In this document: one piece after another, positions 10,950-22,290 of the stretch
How the letters are laid out: every line of letters begins with the position of its first letter
Position numbering within the stretch: position 1 is the stretch's first letter
NCBI GenBank assembly: GCA_004352715.1
Contig: SCFE01000087.1
Coordinates: forward strand, 400,453-464,452
Direction of reading: 5' to 3'
DNA from: Hofstenia miamia
Lineage: Eukaryota > Xenacoelomorpha > Acoela
DNA: 64,000 nt
Translations under genes and position numbers: made by a program
Notes under the pieces: generated by a model
Seen by the model: only the letters and a program-made list of their open reading frames with translations
Told to the model about the DNA's origin: nothing
Database searches by the model: none

Positions 10950-13900
10950 CATTTTAAATATGTAAATACTGGTTAATCACTATAGTGAAATTTGATAGGG
11001 GTATTTGATCATGTTTAGCCGTTACTTGTGATTATACTTTCTGCAAAATTTCAAATGCTAGCTATATATGTACTTCTACTATTAGCACAAATTGAAATAT
11101 TAGCGAAAATATTATTCAACAAAAAGTGACAAGTAGGAGCTGACATTTAGTGTGTTGAAAAATGAAATTTAAATTTTGAAACGTTGCATTCAAATGTAAT
11201 CTTAAACAGCCCAGGGATTTTTGAAAGGTTTTCATGATCCTATAAGAAAATTTTAAACGATTGTAGCTCAAAAACTATTAATATGAAATCACCACAGACA
11301 GAGAGGGGCTCCTTTTTGGTTCTAAATAAACGACTTTGCTCTGTCCCATCGAGGCCTCCGCGACATTTGACTTTGCGCATGGCACGCCTCAATGCGTTTG
11401 GCATATCTTTGTAAATATCAAAAAAGAGTTCATTGTTGTTTCCATAGGCTCAAAACCTTATATATATATATATATATATAGACAGCCGTAAAAAGGGAGT
11501 GCATTGCATGCCCAGGTTTGTGCAATAGCAATTGACATAGAACCTTAAATTTTATTAAATTTAATATTTATATTTGAAATCGTTTACTTAAGTAAGCATA
11601 AATGCTTACTATTTGTGAAATTTTATTCACTAATAAAATGATCAAGGCATCAAAAAATGTTCCTTGGAAATATTCAAATATAACCTTAAATTTATTGAAA
11701 ATATGATCAATAAATTTCTAATAATCCTTTCCCATTATCGAAATTTCAAAAATGTAACATATTTTAGTTTTTAGTTTGAAATACATCCATGAAATATTTC
11801 CAGATAATGTTTGAGGGAAATCCTGTCTATTTGTTTAACATTATGAATATCAAACAACACATTAGAAGCCTGGCTTAGAGTAATGGAAACATGTCATTGT
11901 GACTACAGCTAACAAATGATTAAATGAAATAATTTTTTTGTGATCTTGATCTTGAATTTTGCATTCTTCTTCAACAAAATCAAGGTGTTTTAACAGCGTT
12001 ATAGCTTGATTTTATTGTAAAAGTTGTTAAATGGTAGATGTCTAGTATTTTCAGCAAGGAGGAATAATGGCTTTGTAGAACCTATAAAATGTAAACCGAT
12101 CACTTGCAGGGATACATTTATAGAAGATTGTTGCATCTTGGCAATATCATTTATACGTTTATTGATTAAATGCCTCAGCAGTAAAAATATTGATCTCTTA
12201 AAATACAGTTAAATGAGGTGTAGGAAACATGAGATAGTTACACTCATTTGCTTTATCATGATGGCAATAAACTTGCCTCCATTTGCAGCTCAGTACTGAA
12301 GAAATCGGATTTAAAAATCTTAAAAGTTACAGAAACAAAATCAATTTTGGTCTCGTAGTACTATACACACATTATTGATTTGCTATTTAAGTTGAGAGTA
12401 GTAGTGCGTACTCTACACTCTGCGCAAAGGCAATGGACCTAAAAAATAGTTATCCGACATCAATATATTATTACTAATAGGATTTTTGCATCATACCCCT
12501 GTAAAGTGGCGCCATTTCAGAAACTCATTATCTGAACATTATACATGGCATGAATTTGAAGTTTTTTTACAAAAGTTGGAATTTTGAAAAAGAAATAATA
12601 TTATTATATACTTCAAGCCAGAGACTTCTTAAATATTAAAGAGGGCCCTGTTAAAGCACAGGAACATTTTCTTTAACAAAACTTCATCATTGCAAGAGTA
12701 CTCACAAATACATAGATGTGTCCACATCAAAGGCTTTCAGTAAAAGGCTTTGCTAAGTTTTTTCAGGAATCGTATTAGGGGTTTGTTGCTTTCAAAAAAC
12801 TCTAGTAGGAATAACGTTAAGCATAGGTATGAAAATATTTATGTCCAAATGGGATTAAAACATTCTCATATCATCTGTCAAACACTTGTAATTTGTATTC
12901 GAAAATCATAACTGCTAATTCAACTCTTCAACCAATATTAATATCTTACTGTAATTTGCCTCCCAATAGAAGGCAATATAATAACTTTTCTATTGGTCTT
13001 TTTTGATAACTAAATTTTTATATAATTTTTATCAACTAATTACATAATTTATTAGCTAACTTTTTCAATATACGAAATATTCTTAGTCTCTATAAATTTA
13101 GAAAGCTCTTCCATTTATTTAATGGATATTAAAGAAACTATTAATCTATGGCTTTCTAAACACTGAAAGTTGCTTCAATCACTTTTGCATTAGAAACTCT
13201 TTTTTTAGCTTTACACACTTAGAAAAATGTTAGCATGCATTTATTAATCTTAGCGAAATTTTCACTATTCAATATGCTTCCAAGGTTTTCTTCGTTTAAA
13301 TTTGCAACTATTACTTCTAAGGATGTGATAAATTTAAAATACTTCTTTTCACTAACATGTATTAAGTCAACAAGTCCCAAAAAATCAATCTCTAAGCTCC
13401 TTTATAAATGCATAAGTGGAAGAAGCAGGAGAAGAACTATAGCGGGAAGACATAAATAATATTGTGTTTTATTGAATACATTCTTATTAAAAATGAAATA
13501 TGTAATTATTATAACATGCATATAATTTTTATGTTAATTTCAATTTGTGAGAAAACGAGGAAATATTAATGGTTAAATAAGAAACTTAAAAATAATACGG
13601 TTGACTATTAATGAAAATCAAATAAGCTTAATCGTAAGATAGGTGCAAACAGATGTGTTGAGAACGATCTAATTGTAAAAAATATTATTATAATATTTGA
13701 TCGTACAAATTCTGATTCGGTTGGTGTCAAGCATTTCCAGCTGAAGAATGCTAAAAATGGGTTAGCTCAGGAGATACTGTTATATAAAATATAAACTTAT
13801 TTATTATATTGTCATATAACTTGGAGATTCCTATGCATTTTACTCTGGTATGATTTCTGTAGTTCACCAACTGTTCTCATTTTTCTTGTATTGTTCACCT

Positions 13901-14338
13901 TGTTTGTATTCCACATAGCGTATTTAATCACTTGTAACGTTCATACAATGCTGACTCCTGTAGCATCATTCTTACTCTCTTCCCTTTCTATATTCTCTTT
14001 GCAGTTCATGATTTTATCATCAATCGTGTTTTTTTCCTGCACTTGTCTCTCTTAAATGTGCCGGACTGTTTCACAGTTACTTTATCCCAAGCTCAAAATC
14101 ACACTTGTTACTTGCCTTTTCCAATATTTCGAAATTTTTTGTCAAAATGCAAATACCTATTTAGAGTTATCATGTCATGTAATCTCGATATTCTTCTGTT
14201 AGAAAAAATTCCACTATTTACATAAAATGGTTGCTGTTGTTTAATGTACATGACTCTTTGCACGTACATCTATTAGTGCGCCAACTATCCATTATACTGC
14301 TTTTGGCAAAAGTTAACACTGATGTTTGATCTTAATAA
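10950..14338. other. Non-coding stretch, no gene recognised
   Basis: AT-rich DNA with a second (TA)n run at 11459-11480 and a GC-richer patch at 11285-11410 (AGAGGGGCTCC…GCATGGCACGCC) that could be an old SINE or DNA-element piece. No domain, RNA gene or paired inverted ends could be supported. Confidence 0.5.
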
Positions 14339-15375
14339 CTTTGTTCTTTAATTTGAATCCAGTAGTTCTAAATTAATAATTGTAGGAATAGTTTTACAGA
14401 ATATCCGTTCATAATTTCAGCAAATTTCCCACATAATATTCATTGTTTTGTTTGGAGCAATTAATTACCATAACTGTGTTAACTTATGCTAACAAAGCGA
14501 CTTGTTATGAACAATTGTTGATTTTTCATATTTTCTATATAGTTACTATATTCATATTATTTAACTATACGTGAATTTGCATTTATTATTCTAAACATAA
14601 ATACAATTTATTCATTACTTGTTTTTAAGTTCAATTTCAGATTGAAAATATCACGNTTTGTTCTTTAATTTGAGTCCAGTAGTTAAAACGGTTGGTTATC
14701 GTTCGTTATTTTAACGAGAGTAGAAGGCGGCTTGAAATAACCCATTGATAAACCATAGCCTCAGGCACATATGTTTACGATATTGGATTTTTTTGTAACA
14801 GAGATCCTACGCAATAAATATTCGTTGTAGGGTTGTTTATATTCTCTAAAATGACCAACATCTAAAATTCTCCTCACATTATTATAAATCTATTTAAAAA
14901 ATATGTAAAATATATTAAATGCTTTAATGATACGACGACTATCTAAAATTATTTAATGTTATAAATAAAAAGAAGTAGATGATAGAAGTAACTGATTTAA
15001 TTTTTGAAGAATAAATCTATATGCAATCGCGATTTAGTTATCCATATGAAAATTTTTGATATGTAGGAGTTAAAGAGCCAATTTTCTAAATTAATAATTG
15101 TAGGAATAGTTTTTCAGAATATCTGTTCATAATTTCATCACATTTCCCACACAAGATTCATTGTTTTGTTTGTAGCAATTAATTACCATAGCTGTGTTAA
15201 CTTATGCTAACAAAGCGACTCGTCATAATAAACAATTGTTGACTATTCACATTTTCTATATAGTTACTATATTCATTTTATTTAACTATGCGTGAATTTA
15301 CATTAATTATTCTTAACATAAGTACAATTTATTCATTACTTGTTTTTAAGTTCAATTTCAGATTGAAAATATCGC
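14339..15375. repeat. Two diverged copies of one locus, side by side (probable haplotypes)
   Basis: 14339-14655 and 14657-15375 start with the same phrase (TTTGTTCTTTAATTTG, then CCAGTAGTT) and end with the same phrase (CAGATTGAAAATATC). The shared parts differ by scattered SNPs and one-to-few-base indels. A single N at 14656 joins them. The second copy has an additional 401 bp at 14685-15085. The pattern fits two alleles placed in tandem by the assembler. A recent genomic duplication is the alternative. Confidence 0.7.
14685..15085. mobile_element. 401-bp insertion present in only one of two locus copies
   Basis: In the first copy CCAGTAGTT is followed directly by CTAAATTAATAATTG. In the second copy these two phrases are separated by this segment. 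It begins AAAACGGTTGGTTATCG and ends GAGCCAATTTT, whose reverse complement AAAATTGGCTC weakly resembles the start, so a short imperfect inverted end is possible. It has no coding capacity, so a small non-autonomous element is a reasonable guess. Target duplication is uncertain. Confidence 0.5.
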
Positions 15376-15634
15376 GGGTTAAGTTATAACTCATATCAAT
15401 TTTGATTATGTGATTTTACAAATGAAGGAAATATTCGAAGCTCAGTTAATTTTCAGAAAAAATTGTAAAGCTTCAATTCCAAAAATGATTTGATATACAA
15501 AACATTGAAATTCGATTTCGAGGTTTTTAGGTTATGAAATACCCTATGTTTCTTGCTATAATACTGAATACACTATATGTATGTAATATATTTAAAAAAA
15601 TTTGATATAGAAAATTTTTCAACATTGTGGTTCT

Positions 15635-16365
15635 TTTACTTAATTCTGAAAAAAGGGTTGATCGTTTTTGATTCAATGTAAATACTACATCGATGTGGAT
15701 CCAATGAGTTCAATCTCAGAACAAAGTTGAATCATTTGCTGTGCTTTTAAGTTCTGCGTGTGGTAGTTTATGCCGACTCACACAAACAATTAATCGAAAA
15801 TAATTTCTTATTTACTTGCCTTACTATATAAAGCAACTCTTCCATTTCCTAGTTGTGCAATTTCTCGTCAATGAAATTTGCAATAATTGACAAGATCTTA
15901 AAAATCTTCTACCATAAATTGCTTAGCTTACATAATTTCCTAAAATTTTTCTAAGAATTTATCAAATCATGTAAGATAATGACAAAGTCTTGATGATAAA
16001 TAATTAAATTTTCATGGATTTAGAAAAATTTCTTAGCACTAAGTACATACAAATCTAGAAATACAATTACTTAACTCCAATTTGTCAGGAATTAAATATT
16101 CTTACTTATCATTGATTGTAGAGTGAGTATTCAAATATCATTACTTTAATTCAGTTTTGACATAAGTAGAATTATTAAATACCGGTAGATTAATTTTTGT
16201 GTGAATGTGAATGTAATTGGCAAAAGAAACTTCTTCTGAAAAAAATTGCAGCGTTTTAGCCTTGTGGAATGGTTGCGAATTGAAAAGCTGTGGCATGCTA
16301 NTTTAAGGCCGGGGCCGGTAGTTGGCCGGTATATTTTTTTGAATTATATATTAAAACCTGTACAA

Positions 16366-16413
<48 letters not shown>

Positions 16414-18490
16414 TTTTACATATAAATTACACTCCTGCGGTTTGATCTTTAAGCGGTAGAGGCTTTTTGTTGAAAAGAAACTGATTCAATTTCTGTTGCT
16501 TATTTGTAGGCTGCTTTAAAAATTTATTCAAATGCCTAGTGGCATGTGATATCCCATAGTTTTTTGTTGTACTATTTTGTGTTGGCTTTGAGTGTGTTCG
16601 AAATGCTGACTNTGTGAATGTAATTGGCAAAAGAAACTTCTTCTGAAAAAAATTGCAGCGTTTTAGCCTTGTGGAATGGTTGCGAATTGAAAAGCTGTGG
16701 CATGCTAAATCTGGAGATGTGATTTTCTTGGTGTGTAGGAGGTACAGAAGATCCAGCAACTGTAGATGAAGAGAAATTGGGAGAATGCCTAAATATTATA
16801 ATCGGTTATTCTTATTTTGCTGATTGGGGGGCTGCATAAGAACAATTGATGGGCTCAGTTGTAAAAAAATCTGCAGAAAATTCTTCTAAGGTATTTGTAA
16901 TTATAAAACCAATTTTCAGATACAATTCGACCGGTCTTGGGCCGNTTTTACTTAATTCTGAAAAAAGGGTTGATCGTTTTTGAGTCAATGTAAATACTAC
17001 ATCGATGTGGATCCAATGAGTTCAATCTCAGAACAAAGTTGAATCATTTGCTGTGCTTTTAAGTTCTGCGTGTGGTAGCTTATGCCGACACACACAAACA
17101 ATTAATCGAAAATAATTCCTTATTTACTTGTCTTACTATATAAAGCAACTCTTCCATTTCCTAGTTGTGCAACTTCTCGTCAATGAAATTTGCAATAATT
17201 GACAAGATCTTAAAAATCTTCTACCATAAATTGCTTAGCTTACATAATTTCCTAAACTTTTTCTAAGAATTTATCAAGTCATGTAAGATAATGACAAAGT
17301 CTTGATGATNTGACTTCTTGCAATTTGAGCAAACTATCCAATATTCCAAGACTGTATTCTCTCCATTTAGATCCACAGCAACTGGATGCATCATATAGCG
17401 CCAAATCTCCTCATTTTTATGAGATTTTTTTACTTTGTTGAAGTGTAAATTCTCCTAATTTAACTTTTTGTATAATTAGTGAATCAAATAAACTATCTGG
17501 TAGCTCGATATTCATAACAAACTGTGAAATGCGAAGTAAAAGGATAAAGTGTTTAAATAAACAATTATACAAACTAGCATCTAATACAGTTGAAGCACCA
17601 ACCGTTGTAGATTGTATATANATGTAAGATAATGACAAAGTCTTGATGATAAATAATTAAATTTTCATGGATTTAGAAAAATTTCTTAGCACTAAGTACA
17701 TACAAATCTAGAAATATAATTACTTAACTCCAATTTGTCAGGAATTAAATATTCCTACTTATGATTGATTGTAGAGTGAGTATTCAAACATCATTACTTT
17801 AATTCTGTTTTGACATAAGTAGAATTATTATATAGATTAATTTTTGTGTGAATGTGAATGTAATTGGCTAAAGAAACTATTCTTCTGAAAAAAATTGCAG
17901 CGTTTTAGCCTTGTGGAATGGTTGCGAATTGAAAAGCTGTGGCATGCTAGANAATATTCATTTAAATAACAACAGATATTTTCTCATAAACAAAAACATT
18001 TATTCGAAACTTGTCACTTAAAAACAAGAATATTTATTTGANGACATAAGTAGAATTATTATATAGATTAATTTTTGTGTGAATGTGAATGTAATTGGCT
18101 AAAGAAACTATTCTTCTGAAAAAAATTGCAGCGTTTTAGCCTTGTGGAATGGTTGCGAATTGAAAAGCTGTGGCATGCTAGATCTGGAGATGTGATTTTC
18201 TTGGTGTGTAGGAGGTAATATGCAGCTGCAGCAAACATAGGTCATAAGAGGAATTTAGCAGTTTATTGAAAAAACAGAAGATCCAGCAACTGTAGATGAA
18301 GAGAAATTGGGAGAATGCCTAAATATTATAATCGGTTATTCTTATTTTGCCGATTGGGGGCTGCATAAGAACAATTGATGGGCTCAGTTGTAAAAAAATC
18401 TGCAGAAAATTCCTCTAAGGTATTTGTAATTATATAACCAATTTTCAGATACAATTCGACCGGTCTTGGACGTTACATTTTTTCGCANTA
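15635..18490. repeat. Mosaic of repeated blocks joined by single Ns
   Basis: Single Ns at 16301, 16612, 16945, 17310, 17621, 17952, 18042 and 18488 separate segments that repeat one another. The block 15635-15990 recurs at 16946-17310. The block ending GTGGCATGCTA (about 16200-16300) recurs at 16613-16710, 17840-17951 and 18070-18180. The block with TTTAAGCGGTAGA recurs at 16430-16611 and 18489-18690. Copies differ by a few SNPs. This is unresolved assembly of a repetitive, heterozygous locus. A (TA)n run lies at 16367-16408. Confidence 0.75.
16427..16759 (-). pseudogene. BED-finger hAT-like fragment, copy 1
   Basis: A minus-strand open frame, interrupted by the N at 16612, contains FRTHSKPTQNSTTKNYGISH, then ATRHLNKFLK, the histidine half of the zinc finger seen whole at 18.5-18.76 kb. 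The part beyond the N is repeat-mosaic sequence, so this is not a reliable continuous protein. It is best read as a broken copy of a transposase-like N-terminus. Confidence 0.4.
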
Positions 18491-18760
18491 AATTACACTC
18501 CTGCCTTTAAAGCGGTTTGATCTTTAAGCGGTAGAAGCTTTTTGTTGAAAAGAAACTGATTCAAATTCTGTTGCTTATTTGTAGGCTGCTTTAAAAAAGT
18601 TATTCAAATGCCTAATGGCATGTGATATCCCATAGTTTTTTGTAGTACTATTTTGAGTTGGCTTTGAGTGTGTTCGAAAGGCTGACTTCTCGCAATTTGA
18701 GCAAACTATCCAATATTCCAAGACTGCATTCTCTATATTTAGATCCACAGCAACTGGATA
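18490..18760 (-). pseudogene. BED-type zinc finger of a hAT-like transposase (partial)
   Basis: On the minus strand from 18757 the frame reads EYWIVCSNCEKSAF, then about 18 residues, then ISHAIRHL. The cysteine and histidine spacing is C-x2-C-x23-H-x3-H with aromatic residues just before the first Cys, which fits a BED zinc finger. BED fingers sit at the N-terminus of many hAT transposases and ZBED proteins. The rest of the protein is not continuous, and related pieces lie at 16.4-16.76 and 17.3-17.6 kb. Whether this was a transposon or a domesticated gene cannot be told from these fragments. Confidence 0.45.
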
Positions 18761-20126
18761 AAGTGTTTAAATAAACAATTATACAAACTAGCATCTAATA
18801 CAGTTGAAGCACCAACCGTTGTAGATTGTATATAAAGTGCTGAATTGAATAATTTGTTTTCGTCTCAATATTCATTTAAATAACAACAGATATTTTCTCA
18901 TAAACAAAAACATTTATTCGAAACTTGTCACTTAAAAACAAGAATATTTATTTGATTTTCGGCCAGCAAATGGCCGGTAATTTTACCGGCATGACTCCTC
19001 CAGTAGGAGTGCTTATAAATATATATAATTTAAATATATTGGCAATAAATGTAAATAAATAATTTATTTTGAATAATTTCAAATATAATATATTTATTTT
19101 TTCGTCGCAATACATTTTCTCGGATACATGTTTAGTGTTTGGTATCACAATTACAAAAAACTTTTTAGTCTTAACAGACGAAAGAAAAAAGATTTTGCCA
19201 ATAAATTTGGAATGAGTTCTGTTTTTATATTATAACAAGTCGCATTGTAATATATCAATATTCTTTGAGAAGTATTGAATTAAATTTCATTGAAGAATGT
19301 TCTTTTCCTTAAAATATTTTAAAATATATTTAAATAATTTATTTTTCAAGTTTTTAAATGAAATATATTTATTTTATCAAAAAATATATTTAAATAGATC
19401 TGTATACACCGTTGAATGCATCGAACCAAGCATAGAAAACTGAGGTGGGGTGTTTTTATCAAACCTGCGCCATGTGTATAAAATTCATTACAATAATATT
19501 CGATTTTGCTCTCAATTTTCCTCTAAAATAACTTCACAATGGAAAGTAAACTTCATCAATACATATTGATAGGATCTCTGCTTTGCGGATGGATGCTTTT
19601 CGCCATAGCTGCATGAGAATTTTGATATGTCCAACTGACACAGTCCAGCATAAAAAAACAAATGGAGTCCCAGCTTAGCTACACATCTTATGTTAAAAAA
19701 TAATGTATATAAGAACGATAATTTTATCAACACAGTATCAAAAGAGATTAATTTTATTGTGGGTTTAGAGTAATATTTTATGTGCTACTTTGTAATCTCT
19801 GCTTGAAATCTACATGAAGTTTAGTCTTTCATGAAATACATATTCAGAAATCGATATATAGAATAGATAGAAAATTCCTATTACTTTATAGGTTTAATGT
19901 AATTCAAACAAATGGATTTAAAAATTAGCAGCTTCAAACAACAACAAGCAATCATGCTTCATTTAGAGCCCATATACCGGATCGTGCCGTACTAGAGAAC
20001 TCCGTACCTGTACGCCTTTCTTCATGCCCGTCATGGGCCCTACCCTAGGTTATAATGATGAACATCCTGTCAATCACTAAATTCCTTCAAAGACCTCGGA
20101 TATATTAAGTGAATATAATAGATTCA
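18761..20126. other. AT-rich stretch, no gene recognised
   Basis: A short GC-rich palindrome-like motif GGCCGGTAATTTTACCGGC lies at about 18972-18990. A related phrase (GGCCGGTAGTTGGCCGGT) lies near 16310, so it may mark one edge of the repeated mosaic. Nothing else can be supported. Confidence 0.4.
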
Positions 20127-21034
20127 CCCTAGTAAATACGTTTGGAAAATTTGGCAAATATTTGCCAAATATTGGGATAAAAATGCATAATTTTTGTAAA
20201 TGGAAATATTCCAAATATTTGGCAAATATTTGCCAAATAATTGCCAAATTTTCCAAATTTGTACAATTTGTACATTCATTAATTTACAGCTTATTTGAAT
20301 AAATAAAAGTGTGGGTAATATATAATAAACTATTTTAAACATTTTTGAAACCAATATATCGAAAATTTCAACTTTTTATTGACTACTATTATAAACAACT
20401 AAAATATTTATATATCTAAGAATAATTTATGCAATTTAAGTACGCAATTAGTACTAATTATGGACTAGCATGATCACCTGTGTTCATTTACTTTTTTATG
20501 TTCATACCAGAAATAATTTTTAAATCTACCACACTTATAGATGTTTAAATTATAATTCATAATTGCCAAAATGTTGAGCAAATTGTTATGGAATATAAAC
20601 AAGCTTATTTGGTATATAAAATAATTAATGTTGCCTTAGTATGAAATTATGATGTTGACTGACAATGCCTAAATGCAATTGATTGCCATAGTTTAGACCA
20701 TGACTTGTTGGTCTTTGGTCTCTAGAACTCTGTATACATTAAAATGTATACTGTGTAGGCAGTTTAATCAACTGCTGTTAAAAATAACTAACTGACAAAA
20801 TTTTAATTCTTTCCATAAAGGTATGAGTGTAATTGTTTAATATATTTGATGTACTCTAAAAAATTCACTTAGCCCAAAATTTGGAAAGTTTGCGAAATAT
20901 TTGGCAAATTCTTGGAAATTTTGCAAATTATTTGGAAAATTTGCCAAATATTTGGAAAATTTGCATAAAATTTGCAAATCCTTTCCAAATATTTGGCAAT
21001 TTTTTGCCAAATTTTCCAAATTTATTTACTAGGG
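20127..21034. mobile_element. 908-bp foldback (non-autonomous DNA) element with TTGGCAAATATTTGCC arrays
   Basis: The left end reads CCCTAGTAAATACGTTTGG and the right end, reversed, reads CCCTAGTAAATAAATTTGG, both continuing into AAAATTTGGCAAA. Both arms are built from short self-complementary units (TTTGGCAAATATTTGCCAAA). The left arm also folds on itself around the spacer GGATAAAAATGCATAATTTT. The centre (about 20350-20870) has no coding capacity. Two other elements (45.1-45.7 and 48.2-48.5 kb) use a related unit with a different core. Superfamily is not determined; an 8-bp target duplication is not evident. Confidence 0.65.
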
Positions 21035-21240
21035 CAGAGTCAATTGGTATGAAAATCAAAATTCATTCGACCAATTTTTTAGTGAAGGGGGGCCAGTGGG
21101 GTGGCCATTATATCTCGAGCGGGGAACTTGGCTCCTGGCCTCCCCGTCTGGACGCCACTGCCATCATTATAACACTGTGTTTTACGACAATCAGTTCAAT
21201 CTATTAAATTTAGTTGGGAGAGGGTATAGTTTCAGACTAT
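21035..21240. other. Short spacer with a hAT-like end
   Basis: The GC-rich patch 21083-21160 ends GACGCCACTG. Reversed this is CAGTGGCGTCCAGACGG, which resembles hAT ends; a poor partner (CAGTGGGGTGG) lies at 21084. It may be a tiny internally deleted element. Confidence 0.3.
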
Positions 21241-22285
21241 TTTGCTGCAGAAGCAGTTTGTAACAGTAAACCAGACAAGCCCACACTGTGTTATATGCAA
21301 AACACGCAGTCCTGATTGAACGTATTTATGAGCCCGCTATTGCAAAGAGGGCTCACATCAATGCTAGACAAAACTGTGGAACATGGGAATTAGCTTACTA
21401 ATGTTTACGGCCAACTAGCAACTTAATTTCTTAGTCAGCCTTAATAATGGCTATGACTGCATAAGATTCGATGAGACATGAGTTAATGTACCTAAAACAT
21501 TTAAGTTAATTTGCATGCACTATTGCGTAAGTTGTTCCATTTTTCCAAGCCCGACCCTGTTCTCGGTGGTAGTATATTGTATATGCCTATTTTTGATCTC
21601 AAGAGAGTGTTGAAGCACTTAAAATGTTCTATTTGCATGAAAAAAAACATAAATATATACATTAAGTCCATGCTTATTTATTGTTAGAATACTTATTTAT
21701 ATTCGGATTCTTTTCAAATCGAAAACTGAAATTCTTTTAAAAATTCGGTTCGGTTCGGATACGATCTGGATCATGAAGTTTCGGATCCGCGTCAATCTCT
21801 GAGATATTTTGGATGTAGGGGAATTTAAGATTTCAGCAATATCTTAAACTGCAGTTTTTATTCAACAAAATATTAATAAACTCACATGCCAACTAGGCTT
21901 AAATGATCCAAACTACAAATTTCCTGTACAACGTCGTACATTTAAGNGCTGCAGAAGCAGTTTGTAACAGTAAACCAGACAAGCCCATACTGTGCAAAAC
22001 ACGCAGTCCTGATTGAACGTATTTATGAGCCCGCTATTGCAAAGGGGGCTCACATCAATGCTAGACAAAACTGTGGAACATGGGAATTAGCTTACTAATG
22101 TTTACGGCCAACTAGCAACTTAATTTCTTAGTCAGCCTTAATAATGGCCATGACTGCATAAGATTCAATGAGACATGATTTCATGTACCTAAAACATTTA
22201 AGTTAATTTGCATGCACTATTGAGTAAGTCGTCCCATTTTTCCAAGCCCGACCCTGTTCTCCGTGGTAGTATATTGTATATGCCT
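21241..22285. repeat. Second diverged duplicate (21241-21590 and 21947-22285)
   Basis: Both segments run from CTGCAGAAGCAGTTTGTAAC to TATTGTATATGCCTATTT with SNPs and an 8-bp indel (TTATATGC present only in the first). A single N at 21946 precedes the second copy. They diverge sharply after GCCTATTT: the second runs into hAT coding DNA and the first into AT-rich DNA. At about 21740-21803 the first copy's flank has AACCGAACCGAA-type motifs, on the minus strand, ending CAGAGATTGACGCGG, which is like a hAT subterminal region. Confidence 0.65.
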
Positions 22286-22290
22286 ATTTC

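Noticed and set aside
20124-21207. Asn/Ile/Phe-rich open frames in the 20.1-21 kb region
   Set aside because: They are translations of the TTTGGCAAATA foldback arrays, with no independent evidence of coding.
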